From Bathynomus jamesi (Eukaryota > Arthropoda > Malacostraca > Isopoda > Cirolanidae), in the NCBI GenBank assembly GCA_023014485.1, contig JAJOZX010000194.1, forward strand, positions 1,288,501 to 1,352,500: 64,000 nt of DNA, written 5' to 3'. How positions within the stretch are numbered: the first letter of the stretch is position 1; each line of letters starts with the position of its first letter. Below the pieces are notes generated by a model, which saw only the letters and a list, made by a program, of their open reading frames with translations, did no database searches and was not told the DNA's origin. The position numbers and the translations under genes were made by a program. Of this stretch, positions 10,277 to 20,815 are shown one piece after another.

Positions 10277-11364
10277 TACAGTATTTTATATAACCAATAA
10301 ATTTATAACGACAACTCGATTAAAAGGGTAAAACATTTTGTGGTTATATTTAAAATTAAAATAATAGCCAAACATTTTGTTTCGAATTCCATACATTAAT
10401 ATACAGAGTTTGATGTTAAAGTTTTCCTACAATTTAAATCCTATAATCAGTTTATGGGTTTATTCTTGGCGGTCCGTATAAAATTCGTCGTCAGTCCAGA
10501 TCTGGACAGCAGTACGCTTTTGGTGATCCCTCCCCTAAAGATATCTAATATTTTGAACTTATTCTACATTTTTAATAGTTAGGCGTCATCAGGGATAGGA
10601 AAGTTTGCTATATTCAAAATACCAGCCATACCATGATAGGCTGCATTAAAATACTTGGTCTTATATATAATTATAAATGATATAAATTAAGCTAATAAAT
10701 CACTCTTAATAATCACTCTTAATCATCATTAATCATTAGTGATGATTTTGCGTTTAGAAAAAGTAAAAAAAAATCTGGAAGAGAAGTGACGATGAAGAAA
10801 AGTAGAATATAGAAAAACAGAAAATTTAGGAAAACGTAGAAGTAATACTGGTTATTTTGTGTCATTACTGAGTGTGTTAATTTTTTCATTGGTTCGCTCA
10901 AAGATAGGGTCCTCCACATATATGATACATGGTAACGTAGTAATATGGTAAAAAATTTTATAGTGGGCACACAAGGGGCCCTTCGACCCATCTGGGTGGC
11001 TCCACTGTTAATATAAACAAACCACAAATACAGTTACATGCAAAATTAAGATATAATTGATCTCTGCAAATTGCAGATTGTCACACATCTACTAGCTGTA
11101 CATTAACTTTAAATCTTTGGAACCTGTGGGTCATTCTTCAGTACCACTACCGTACTAATTTTAAACAACATATGATTATCTCATCTCAAGATGTTTTACA
11201 TGGATCTAGACTCTAGAGGATCTTAGTCGCTGCTTGTCTGCTACTTATATATACAGTACCTTACGATAGTTTTGCAGACCCGAAGGATCAAGTTGTCTAC
11301 TTTCTTATATGACTATATTTATATAGCCATGTTATGTACATATAACCTGAATAATACAAGCTCT
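10277..11364. other. gene-free stretch with inverted dispersed repeat
   Basis: No gene recognised. The interval 10950-11015 is the inverted partner of 6671-6730. The rest is A/T-rich sequence of unknown origin. Confidence 0.45.
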
Positions 11365-11668
11365 ACAATTAAGAGAAAAGGAGTAGGTGGGACTGTAAAG
11401 ACTGTATAGAGTATTTTAATGTACACCCATTCAGGGTCTCCCATTTAAAGGTGTCTATGAGGCAGGTGACCATACTGAGTCTTTCATACATCACAGTGCT
11501 ATGGGGGGCACCGCTCGGCAGAGAAATCTCTTTAAATGGGGGGTATAAAGACAGAGAGTATCCCCTAACCTAAGATGCTGCCTCCCTACATCCCATCACT
11601 CTATGTGGGTGATGAGATTTACCCAAATAAAAAAATATACTATATATATATGTATATGTGGGAGGGGT
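11365..11668 (-). repeat. CR1-like 3' UTR (copy C)
   Basis: Minus-strand tail after the stop of CR1 copy C and homologous to 6052-6325. It retains the complementary 11-mers CCCATTTAAAG (11440-11450) and CTTTAAATGGG (11530-11540) and the CCGCTCGGCAG core. Homology ends near 11365, which is taken as the element's 3' end. Confidence 0.65.
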
Positions 11669-12548
11669 TCACAAACCTCTTCTCCACACCATTACCAGTC
11701 CCAGAAAAACGTCATTACCAGATAGTCTTTCACTCATTAATTTATCTAGTTTATTCTTAAAAGTCTCCAAAGTATGGGAACTCTCAACTTCTTCATCTAA
11801 GCTATTCCAGAATTTTACTACTCTATTTGAAAAACTATGTTGTACTAACTGTGATTTACATCCTTGCTGAAAAAGCTTAAAGCTATGGCCTCTTGTCCTA
11901 TCATTGTGATCCTTTGTAAAAAGAGAGTGGAAGTCTATATTATCTAATTCATTTATTATTTTATACACTTCTATCATATCACCTTGTAACCTTCTTCGCT
12001 TTTGGGAAAACATGTTTAGATGGTCCAATCTCTCTTTGTAAGTAAGGTGTCTAAGGCATGGTATCATCCTTGTGGCTCTCTTTTGTACTTTTTCTAGTCT
12101 GTCTTTGTCTTGCTCCAAATAAGGACTACTGAACTGAATGCAATACTCAAGAAGAGGCCTCACGTATGAAGTGTAGAGCCTACTTATAATTTCTGGTGAT
12201 TTATATTCCATATGTTTTTGCATTAGGTTCAATCTAGCATTAGCCTTATTTCTTATTTCAATACAATGATGTGTAGGTTTAAGATCATGATTCACAATTT
12301 CATCCAAATCTCTCCTTTTTTTTCTTTATTTATCCAGCTTTCATCCATGTTATATTCAAATTCTGGATTGTTTGACCAACATGCTTAACTTTACACTTTT
12401 CCACATTAAATTTCATCTCCCATCTATCTGCCCAAGCAACTACTCTATCAATGTCCTTTTGCATTTTCATGGCACCTCTTAAAGATCTTACATTTTGTCT
12501 CATCTGCAAATTTGAAGTTTTACTAGTGACCATTTTCCAAATCATTAA

Positions 12549-12978
12549 TCTTCTATACTATAATAAGAGAGCTGTCCGTCTGTCTGTCCGTCCGTCCGTC
12601 CGTCCGTCCGTCCGTCCACTTTCAGAAATTGTGAGAAAAAAATTCAGAAATTGTATTACGGGCGGCAATGTGAAGCTCAAAATTTTCCATGACTGTTCTT
12701 TTCTGTAGTTTAGCCTGTCTGTTTGTGAAATTTATCCCGGGCAGTAATGGGGGAAGGGTGGGGTGGGGGTAATGGGGGATGGGGGGGTAATGGGGAGGGG
12801 GTGGGGGTAATGGGGGAGGGGGTTAGCCCCAAGTTGCATGAATGGGGGTGAGGAGGTTTTGGGAGATACCAGATTCAGAAATGTTGAAAAAATGTGAAGC
12901 TCAAAATTTTAATGGGTGGTTTTTTTTTCTGTAGTTTAGCCTGTCTAACCGTCAGCGAAGCGACGGGAACTGTACTAG
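12549..12978 (+). mobile_element. non-autonomous Helitron
   Basis: Begins TCTTCTATACTATAATAA and ends CTAG. A hairpin CCGTC-A-GC GAA GC-GACGG (12949-12966) lies 12 bases before the end, the Helitron 3' signature. Flanking host bases are A (12548) and T (12979), the expected A|T target. Deleting the interval joins the CR1 codons for LLFIIY and INDL in frame on the minus strand, which fixes both ends to the base. Inside are (GTCC)n at 12572-12617 and a G-rich minisatellite at 12745-12856. No Rep/helicase. Confidence 0.93.
12745..12856. repeat. G-rich minisatellite in Helitron
   Basis: Imperfect repeats of GGGGGTAATGGGGGA with G-runs of 4-8 bases. The plus strand has the run spacing needed for G-quadruplex formation (inference). 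Confidence 0.75.
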
Positions 12979-13140
12979 TATAAATAATAAAAAGTAGAGG
13001 TCCAAGTACTGACGGAGGCCCTGTATAAAAGTTTGGGTGAATTCCAAAACAGTTGAAATCCCTCGGTTTAAGGCTATGACCAGTCAAGCCAAGTTTGTAC
13101 AAAATTTCATACACTTTTGTGAAATCAAGGAAAAGCCAGT

Positions 13141-13636
13141 GATACTACAAGTTACAAAAATGCCACAACCATCAAAATTTTGAGCTTCACATCCAAAGCC
13201 AGCGAGACAAAATTTGGAAACTGCATTTAAAATCTGAGTGGTTCGTGAGCTTAAAGTAAATGATAAGATCTCTGGATTAAGAGCTGTTAAAATTTTTTTG
13301 TATGAAATTTACATATTATAATGCGAGTTTGGACTAGTTGGATATAGGTAGGCTTTGTTAACACTACGAACCAAAAGAAACTTTATGGCAGTTTATTAGT
13401 ATTCACATTAAGGATAAGGGGCAGTTTAAAAATTACGAAACGCTATTTTTGCTAAAACTTGTCATCCCCCCCAACCCCCTCTAACGTTCCATAACGTTAG
13501 ACCAGACACCCCCTAAGATATTATGTAACACTTCCCCCACCTTCCGACCAACAGTGACGGCTGTATATGCCACACAACACGCAGATTTCGCAATCTGACG
13601 ATATTTTACGTTGTTATTATTATTATTATTATTATA
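13141..13636. other. gene-free stretch with TTA microsatellite
   Basis: No gene. C-rich sequence at 13465-13545 around a short palindrome AACGTTCCATAACGTT. A (TTA)n run lies at about 13609-13635, directly before a small reading frame. Confidence 0.5.
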
Positions 13637-14074
13637 ATGGAAAATGAAGAATTTGAATGGTTTGATGAGGACGACTTTGACATAGGGGCGTTTATAACAT
13701 AGGGACAAACGGGACACGTCACCGATGGGCCCCCCTTACCCCGGGCCCCATATGCTCTCTATATTTGCATCCTGAATAAAGTTTACAAAAACAGTGCTCT
13801 TTGTATATTTTCTTTTACTTTGGTTGAAATAACTTTACTTAAATATGTAATGCTTAGTGAAAACACTAGAGTTTTTCGAGAACTTCCATTAAGGAAAAAT
13901 GGTAAATGGGGTCGGGCTCCCTGTGGCATAACTTGGCCGACCAATTCAAAACCTTAAAAACGCCCCTGCGTCGACACGGACGATTTAGAAATTTCAACTA
14001 ATTTATCTGTTGTCATGGATACACCACTACTTTCTCCTGAATCTCGACGACAACCGTGGGAAGATGACATCTAA
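13637..14074 (+). CDS. small acidic reading frame of unknown function, split by a MITE
   Basis: ATG at 13637 starts MENEEFEWFDEDDFD, then is interrupted by the MITE at 13683-13968. The frame resumes with TDDLEISTNLSV and ends RRQPWEDDI at TAA 14072-14074, about 47 residues in all. Very acidic, with no signal peptide or known motif. The clean continuation across the insertion suggests it was once coding, perhaps an exon or the tail of a transposase-related protein. I do not recognise it. Confidence 0.35.
13683..13968. mobile_element. hAT-type MITE, 286 bp
   Basis: Starts TAGGGGCGTTT and ends AAAAACGCCCCTG. Flanked by imperfect 8-bp copies CTTTGACA (13675-13682) and CGTCGACA (13969-13976), 6 of 8 identical. 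Removal restores the small acidic frame. C-rich inner ends (GGGCCCCCCTTACCCCGGG) fit a non-autonomous hAT. Confidence 0.65.
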
Positions 14075-14442
14075 ATACAACAATGTGCTTGTATCATTAG
14101 CGTTTATTCTTTATTCTTATTGTCTGTTATTATTGTAATAGAGGTAGGAAGTTTTACCGTACCTCTTTTTATTAATTAATTTTCTGGTAAAAATTTACAT
14201 TGATTCAATATTTGGAACACATTTTATAAATTGATGATGCTGTTGCAGGCCCATCAGGGCATATCATACTTTTCCGAGTCCGAATTTCACTCTGGCTAAT
14301 ATGTATTTTTATGTAAAATTTAATTCTAAGAGGGGTTTCTTTCTGCAACTTTTCCCAAAAATCGCGTTATGTTCAAAATTGTGGTTTTCTGTTCTATGTT
14401 GAAATACCGAATATTCAATTGAACACAACCTCATATTTTTAA

Positions 14443-15061
14443 CCCTTTGTCGTAATTTGTTGCCATTTAGACACATTAACTTTGCTTAACTCTTATACAG
14501 GTTTAATACATACATATATACATACATACATAAGAAAAAAAATCTACTCCATTTGAATCTTTGTAACCATTTGGACGCAGAAGGCGAAGCTCAACATTCT
14601 CTCAATAGATGGCTCTGAGCAATTACGCCAGTTATAATTGTGAAGTAGAAGTGAGTGGACGCCATTTTTTCGGTAAGTATTTTTTGTAATTTTCCTAAGT
14701 TTAATCACCATTATTATATTTGTTTTGACTATAATTTCATTCTAGAAGTATTAAGGAAGCTCCCTGTTTACTTTGTTTAAGTAATATTTTTAATAACTGT
14801 GAAAAGACTTTATTCAAAGTTCGTTTCGAAATGGACACAAAGTTTTCATAGGGTAAATTTCTGTCTATGATAACACGTGTATCCAACTGGATGAATGAAA
14901 TGAATTTTTCATTACGATTGTTTTTATGTACTGTTATATATATATAATATAGAGTATATATATATGTGTGTGTAATATATAAAGTGTATATATATTAATA
15001 TATATATATATATATATATTCAATCTGCGGCGAAACAACCGCGGCGAAAAGAAGGCAACCC

Positions 15062-15110
<49 letters not shown>

Positions 15111-15247
15111 GTAGAGAGAGAGTACTAACTACCACCCACTAATTACCTTATTAGACCTTTGTTGACTAATGGACACAAATTATTTAATTTAGAAATGTTC
15201 TTACAAAAAAAAAGATTGCTAAAAATGCTTATATGAATGACAAAGGG
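14443..15247. mobile_element. piggyBac-type MITE with TTAA target
   Basis: Flanked by TTAA (14439-14442 and 15248-15251), with termini CCCTTTGTC and GACAAAGGG. TTAA duplication and CCC-starting ends are the piggyBac signature. No transposase. It holds AT-rich microsatellites at about 14935-15110. A related copy starts at 57960. It is inserted in the left arm of the long-TIR transposon. Confidence 0.75.
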
Positions 15248-15949
15248 TTAAGCTTATGTTACACCATTATTACGAATTTTTAATTAAATTTGCAATGTCA
15301 AATTCAGTTTTCTATTACCAAAATAAATATTCATTACCAAATTTAGGTTAATTTGGTAATTAAAAATGCTGGTTGGCAACCCTGATTATAACCAAAAATT
15401 ATATTACTTGTCTATATTTAGGGCGAAAGAACACTAAACATACTGATATGAATTTGTTACAGATTGGACAAGAGCGAGAATAAGCACCGACTAGACGTGA
15501 TGGCCGAATCTGCCCCCAAAACCAGGAAAATGTCAGGTTCAAAGCTCTCGGATGTTTGTGGGCCCGGGAAGAGTTCATTCCCAGCGAGGTGCCGACTTGG
15601 AAGAGCCGTTCTTCAGAGAGGGATTCGTCTGCAGGAGGAAAAGTTCCTCATTCATACATCCAAAGGTCTAAATACCCTATCCAAGAGATGACTGACGAGC
15701 TGGCTTCACTCGTGATGACTCAGTGGAGGAAGTCGAATGTAAAGTTCTCCCCGCCTGTGACAATCACGGAAAAATCGCTCTCATATAAGATCTTGTTGAA
15801 ATGGAAGGAGATGACAGACGTTGTGAACGGGAGAGTTAAGTCTGCTACCCAGGAGAAGAAGATGGCTGATCTGGATAAACTCTGTGAAGTCTGCGTTTGC
15901 AAGCATCAGATCTTCTTGTGCGGCTCAGAGGGGAGTGGATGCTCAGGAT

Positions 15950-16473
15950 CAGGGCCGGATTAACCATTAAGCAAAATAAGCCCGTGCTTAGGGCATCAAG
16001 GGAAGGGGGGCACCACAGAAATTTTCCATTGTCGGATTTACCATGGATTTATTATACTATTATAGTCGCCTTTCGTATATTTTTAACATTAATGGTCACA
16101 AATTGCTCAGCTGAGCGTTCATTTTCTCAGTTGAAGTATATTAAAAATACCAACAGAACAACTATGCAACAAGGCAGGCTGGATGCCTTATCTCTACTAA
16201 GTATAGAAGCAGATGTGTTACGTAAGATTAGTTTTGAGGATCTGATCAAAGACTTTGCAATTAAAAAAAGTAGGAGAAAACTTTTCAAATATAAATGAAG
16301 TGGAAGTATACAAAAATAAACATTATTTTCCATCTTACTGTAAGTTTTGTTTCATTTCAAAAAATAAAATTTTATTTTATGGTTTATTTTTGTTTATATT
16401 TTGAATTACATATATATGGGGCACCAAAATCTTTTAAGTGCTTAGGGCCTCTAAAGGTCTTAATCCGGCCCTG
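15950..16473 (+). mobile_element. short hAT element with perfect TSD
   Basis: Perfect 14-bp TIRs CAGGGCCGGATTAA / TTAATCCGGCCCTG, flanked by the identical 8-mer CTCAGGAT at 15942-15949 and 16474-16481. 524 bp long. It carries only the end of a transposase (see 16020-16298). Inserted in the coding region of the long-TIR transposon. Confidence 0.97.
16020..16298 (+). pseudogene. hAT C-terminal dimerisation domain fragment
   Basis: Open to the stop at 16296-16298. Contains TLMVTNCSAERSFSQLKYIK and RLDALSLLSIEADVLR, the hATC signature (SAERSFS followed by a hydrophobic helix), and ends with a Lys/Arg-rich tail. The N-terminal zinc finger and the RNase-H core are absent, so the element is an internally deleted, non-autonomous copy. 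Confidence 0.85.
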
Positions 16474-17612
16474 CTCAGGATGCTCCCTCAAGACTCATGT
16501 GAACTATAACTGTCCTTTGGAGGTGAAGATTCCTAAACTGGACCTTCAGTGGCTGTACTACCAGAGAGTGAAGACTTCCGAAGCTTCAGGAATCCGAATG
16601 TCTTCTGTAGACTTCGAAGACAGCAGGAGACAGATCAAAGCAGCGAAGAGGAAAGAGGCTGAAGAAGCTTCTGCTGTGAAGAGGAAGAAGAAAGAGGAGG
16701 CTACTAATGAGGAGCTTCTCATGAAAGACTTTGAGGAGGACGAAGAACCAAACTTGGAGGAAGCTGCAAAAGAAGCCTCTGGCAATGCTGAGGCTACTCA
16801 AGCTCCTATGGACGTTCCTGCTGAAGTACCTGCCGAAACTCCAACTTCTGCTACACGAAACTACATGAAGATCCAAGGGACAGCTTCAGCAGCTTTGAGG
16901 TACAGGGTGGCAAATGTTCCGGCAGCTGCAGTTGCCACTGGCTTCCTGAACGACCTCATCAAGGCCGGTCATCTTTCCAAAGACAAGGCTTACTTGGTCA
17001 TAGATGGCATGAAAGTCTGGAGGGCCAAGGAGGAAGTAATGGCCTCATCAGTTGAGGCTCTCACGCAGAGGTCAGAGGAGGAGAAGATCTCTGGGATATT
17101 CTTTGATGGCAAGCAGGATAGGAACACAAAGGTGTTGAAATATGACGAAGTGACAGGGAGATTTCATCCTGGCAAAGTGATCGAGGAGATTACACTATCA
17201 CGTGGGAGCCTCAAGGAAAGTACCTCTTCCATTTCACTCCCGAGGAACCTGAGGAAGGAGAAAAGCCTGCTCATAAGATCGCTCAGGGCCTGCATGAGTG
17301 GCTTCTGGACCACGGAGCTGACGAGAGCCTTGTAATGATTGGAGGAGACTCTACCAACACCAACACGGGGTGGTCTGGGGGCGCCATAGCCCTACTGGAG
17401 AAGATGCTGGGTCGCAAGTGCTACTAGATGATCTGTCAGCTCCATGTGAACAAGCTTCCCCTGAGGCACTTAATCATTACGCTGGACGGCCCTGTAACTC
17501 CCCGGTCAGGCTTCAGTGGGCCTATTGGAAAACTTCTTGAGAAAGTGAATGAACTTGAGGTCAACTTCAACTTCAAACCAGTGGAAGGAACTGAAGATAT
17601 CATAGAGCTGCC

Positions 17613-18101
17613 CAGGGGCGGATCCAGGAATTTAAGCAGAGGGGGGTCCAGTCTTGGTGGGGCTCGTTACTGATATGTCCTCGGCTGAGGACGCGCGAGC
17701 GAAGCGAGCGCCAGGGGGCGTGCCCGAGGGGGTGTACCCCCTCGGTAGGAAATTTTCATATTTGAAGATAGCTTTAGATGGATTTGAAGTATATTTCCGT
17801 TATCAAAATCCTGCTTGTTCACACACCCAGGCCAGGTCTGAAATGTCTCAAGATCGGACAAACTTTTTTTTCTTTATTCTTTTTAAGGAAATTAATTTTG
17901 TGGCAACCGGGATACATGTACCTTAAGCCATTTTAAGTCTTCAGGTCTTATTTTTCATATATAGGAGCAAACAAACGCCGCGGATGTTTCTGTATGAACA
18001 TTCGGACCACTTTGTCCGAAACCTCATAATCGAAAAATCGTTGGTCACCGTGAGCAGGGGGGGGTCCGGACCCCCTCGACCCCCCCCTGGATCCGCGCCT
18101 G
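17613..18101. mobile_element. non-autonomous element with CAGGGGCGGATCCAGG ends
   Basis: TIRs CAGGGGCGGATCCAGG and CCTGGATCCGCGCCTG, followed inward by G-rich / C-rich tracts. Flanking duplication is GCTGCC (17607-17612, 18102-18107), 6 bp rather than the usual hAT 8. Removing the element and one GCTGCC restores the host frame (IIEL-P-LEIVKSL). The sequence GAGCGAAGCGAGCG lies near the left end. No coding capacity. Confidence 0.88.
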
Positions 18102-18950
18102 GCTGCCACTAGAGATAGTCAAATCTCTCTCCACAGACCAGCACAACTGCTATCTTCTGATCAAAGCCATCAAGTCTGGAAGTCTCAGTCCACAGTTGGC
18201 TGGTCTCAAGTGCGGACCTCTGAACCAATCCAGGTGGCTCACTACTGCACAGGCCATCTTGCTGTTGTGGATGAGGGAGCACGGACTGAAGGGAGGGGGG
18301 TGTTGAGGAGGCTCGAGGTCCTCGTGAAGTTCTGCCTTAACTTCTACTTCAAAATGTACTACGACATCAAAGTGAAGCACCACCTCAAATTTGGTCCTGC
18401 ACACGTTTTTTCAAGCCTAAGGCTGCTGAGGAACCAGACTACCGAGGTGAGGAACATCATCTCTGCTGCAGTGATAAGAGGAGCTTACCACACACATCCT
18501 GAGAACATCCTGGCTTTATTCCTTTGCAGTGAGGGTGAGCATCAGAGAGCTTTTGCTGTGAGCCAGATAGAGAAGATCAGAGAAGGAAGAGACTTTGGTG
18601 ATACGACAGTGAGGCCCCATAAAAATCCCAAAGTCAAGCTGCAAGCCACTTCACCTGAGGATCTCATCAACTGGGAATCAGAGAATATTTACAAGCCTAT
18701 TTTCACCTGCAAGATGACCTTGACTGAGCTCGAGGATCTCAGGAAAACTCCACTCAAAGTGGACGCTTTCTCTGTTCATACTCAGTCCTGCGAGAGAGCT
18801 GTACAGGAAGTCTCAAATGCTTCCCAAGCTGTGTACGGTCACGAGAGGAGAGATGGGCGGGTGAGAGCCAGGATAGACCATCGAGAAATGCTCCTAGTAT
18901 TCAGATCGAAGCAGGGCATACTTAAGAGCTTTTCAGGTTCGAGTGGCTGA

Positions 18951-19321
18951 TGAAGAGGCTGAAACCATCGTTAATGCTCATAAGAGCTGAAAGTCCTCAT
19001 AAACTCATAATATAAGATCTTATGAGGCCACGCTTTTCAGGAATCCAGGAAGAACAGGCGTGTAAACCTACACGTGGAGGTGGCAAGTCTCCCGCTACTC
19101 GATCAGAGTAGAGCTGGTGAGCCGCGCCTATTCTTTGAAGAAAAACTTAAAATTCTTAAGTTTTACGTGAAATCTAAACATTTTCTCAGCACCCAGAGGT
19201 GTTGAAACACGCAAGAAAGCAAGGATGAGGTCATTAAAGCAGCTTTTAGACTAAATCATATGCAGAACAGCTGCGCGCTTTGGTTTGGGTACCCTGAGGC
19301 TGCGTTAGGCAGCCTTCAAAT
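18951..19321. other. 3' non-coding region of the long-TIR transposon
   Basis: Follows the stop of the transposase-like gene and precedes the right TIR. It contains short inverted segments around 19080-19125 (CTACTCGATCAGAGTAGAG). No further gene. Confidence 0.5.
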
Positions 19322-19861
19322 CAGAAAATCGCGATTTTGACCATGAAAATGAGATTTTTCGGAAAAGTTGCAAATAATAAACCCATCTTAGAATTAATTT
19401 TTACATAGGAATACATATTAGCCACTTTGTTTTTCCAAAATTTCAACCCTGAACCCAGAGTATGATATGCCCTACATACCTATAGCCAGGGGCAGGACCA
19501 TTTCTAGCCATTAGGGGGCCCCAAGCAGTATACCCATTTGAGGCCCCACCCCTCCATCCACCAACTCACGCCTTACTACATCACCTCAGCACACACATAC
19601 AAAAAATGGCTGTTAATAAAAAACAATTATGAAACAATTTTAATGAAGCATTTATGTCCAAAACAACAAATATGTACTTTCAGAAGACAAACAGAAAAAA
19701 TACTCTTCATGAAATTCCTGAAAATTAGCTTATACATTATTTAGAATAAATGACACAGAACTATGTTAAAAAAAATAATGCAATTATCAACTACCAAACA
19801 ATTACTAACTCTACGATACAATCGTGTAATAGCTAACAGTTATACAAAACAGTTTGTATCT

Positions 19862-20737
19862 TCAAAATTTTTGCCTCCTAGATTTTTTCCGGGCGAAATC
19901 ATCAATAACATCATCATATGAAATCTCCCTGCCAACGTCCTGGTTGATGCTTATGATGCCAAGGCCACTGAGGCGATCCTGCCCCATTGATGATCTGAGG
20001 TAGTTCTTGATTAGCTTCATCTTAGAGAAGATCCTCTCGGCTGACGCTACTGTCACAGGTAGAGTGCAGGCAATTCTTAGTGCAACCCAGAGATTGGGGT
20101 ATAGTTCCTCCAGTTGCTTCTGATGAATGAAGGAGAGAAGCTCCAATGCAGTCATGTTGTATGAAGGTAAAGTCGGCAAGTTCTTAATTTCGAAAGCCAG
20201 TTCTCTTCCATCAATGTCAGAGTCAGCTCCAGAGCTCAGTATCTTAGAGAGCTTTTCACATTTGCAGGACAAGTCTTCCTTGTTCATTGTGGTGAAGTTT
20301 AGGAGAACCCCAAATATGTCCCTCACATCATCTAATGTTTTGAATCTCTCATTTATTGACCAATGGCACAATCCACCACCAAATTGAAAAATTTGACTTC
20401 CAGCCTCTTTAAGACTTCTGTAAATGGTTCGTCAGGAGCTTCGTAAGCAAAGTGCTTTTTTGTGGTTCCGAGCCTCTTCTCCTTCAGCACAGCCTCCACA
20501 TTCATTTCCTCACATATGTCCCTAGCTACGACTTGTGCTGCAACAAAACCTGTGTTTCTGTAGCTGGTGAGTGAGTCTTTTGTTTTTGTGAGGAGGTTGA
20601 CTGCCACATCACATCACATCACACTGCAATGTAGGAGACTGCAGAAGTTTGTTCACATGGTTAACTGCATGAAGAATGTCATACCATACTACTGTAAAGC
20701 GATAAGACCCTACCTCCTCTGCAAGTGCTTGTGCTTC
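19862..20737 (-). pseudogene. hAT transposase, C-terminal part (ZMYM1-like)
   Basis: Minus strand. From 20737: EAQALAEEVGSYRFTVVWY and a frameshift inside a GATGT repeat at about 20612-20630. Then come LLTKTKDSLTSYRNTGF, KKHFAYEAPDEPF, a second shift at about 20360, DVRDIFGVLLNF, and the hATC dimerisation block TLPVTVASAERIFSKMKLIK. A Lys/Arg tail ends at 19862. This is the C-terminal third of the transposase family whose cellular relatives include ZMYM1-type TTF zinc-finger proteins. Its N-terminal two thirds lie at 34570-36941. Confidence 0.85.
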
Positions 20738-20742
20738 AGTCC

Positions 20743-20815
20743 TGTTATTTTATTTATTTGTTGGGTTCAAAATCCCAGCTGAGCCGTGAACGGCCAAATT
20801 CTAAAGGGCCAGTTC
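20743..20815. repeat. left part of a solo LTR split by BEL/Pao
   Basis: Begins TGTTATTTTATTTATTTG directly after host AGTCC (20738-20742). Its other part is 34032-34564, which ends TTTTCTAACA before a second AGTCC (34565-34569). TG...CA ends plus a 5-bp duplication describe an LTR of about 606 bp. No internal region of its own remains, so it was a solo LTR, or a short non-autonomous element, when BEL/Pao entered at AGTTC. Confidence 0.7.

Larger units (their letters stand above)
11669..13140 (-). pseudogene. CR1-like LINE reverse transcriptase (copy C), split by a Helitron
   Basis: Minus-strand CR1 remnant. From 13140 downward: a degraded LDFTK-VYE block (motif 3), then [14 protein letters not shown] running into the Helitron at 12978. 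It resumes at 12548 with INDLENG and FADETK, in which the catalytic ADD has become ADE. The fingers-palm region is internally deleted before GPPSVLG. After frameshifts near 12480 and 12320 come AWADRWEMKFNVEKCKV, VRPLLEYCIQFSSPY and RVQKRATRMIP-like blocks (EKVQKRATRMIPCL) ending at 11669. It is a different subfamily from copies A and B but has a homologous 3' UTR. Confidence 0.85.
15461..18950 (+). pseudogene. transposase-like gene of the long-TIR transposon, interrupted
   Basis: Probably an exon starting after TTTGTTACAG at 15460. Order of blocks: RAVLQRGIRLQEEK with a frameshift to PIQEMTDELASLVM, QWRKSNVKFSPPVTIT, LDKLCEVCVCKH and a Cys-rich stretch (15842-15949). After the hAT insertion come THVNYNCPLEVKIP, LQWLYYQR, an acidic Lys/Glu region and KAYLVIDGMKVWR. 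A shift at about 17196 precedes GDSTNTNTGW (17344-17373), LLEKMLGRKCY and an in-frame TAG at 17425-17427 where neighbours predict Trp, then QLHVNKLPLRHL. After the second insertion come LNQSRWLTTAQAILL, RGAYHTHPEN and SCERAVQEVS. It matches the architecture of the gene at 117-2324. Catalytic residues cannot be assigned with certainty; the D of GDST is a candidate. Confidence 0.75.
14256..19473 (+). mobile_element. DNA transposon with about 140-150-bp TIRs, possibly undescribed superfamily
   Basis: The outermost 15 bases, AGGGCATATCATACT, are a perfect inverted pair (14256-14270, 19459-19473). Pairing continues in blocks inward: GGCTAATATGTATT, ATGTAAAA, TTAATTCTAAGA, GGGTTT, GCAACTTTTCC, TCAAAAT, TTTTCTG. 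The TIRs therefore span about 14256-14391 and 19322-19473. Between them lies one gene (15461-18950) plus three later insertions (14443-15247, 15950-16473, 17613-18101). Without these and their duplications the element is about 3.4 kb. I cannot see a convincing TSD in the flanks. One transposase-like gene between matched long TIRs is the layout of an autonomous cut-and-paste transposon. Confidence 0.8.

Noticed and set aside
11212..11227. ACTCTAGAGGATC resembles a cloning-vector polylinker.
   Set aside because: The match is about 13 bases and neither flank continues as vector sequence; chance is sufficient.
16558..16876. Minus-strand open frames opposite the acidic region of the transposase-like gene.
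   Set aside because: Serine/phenylalanine-rich shadows of Lys/Glu-rich coding sequence on the plus strand.
14248..19481. A TSD for the long-TIR transposon.
   Set aside because: The flanks GGCCCATC and ACATACCT show no shared word at the TIR boundaries.
20763..20776. GGGTTCAAAATCCC as a tRNA B-box of a SINE.
   Set aside because: No A-box upstream, and the segment begins with LTR-like TG next to a 5-bp duplication.
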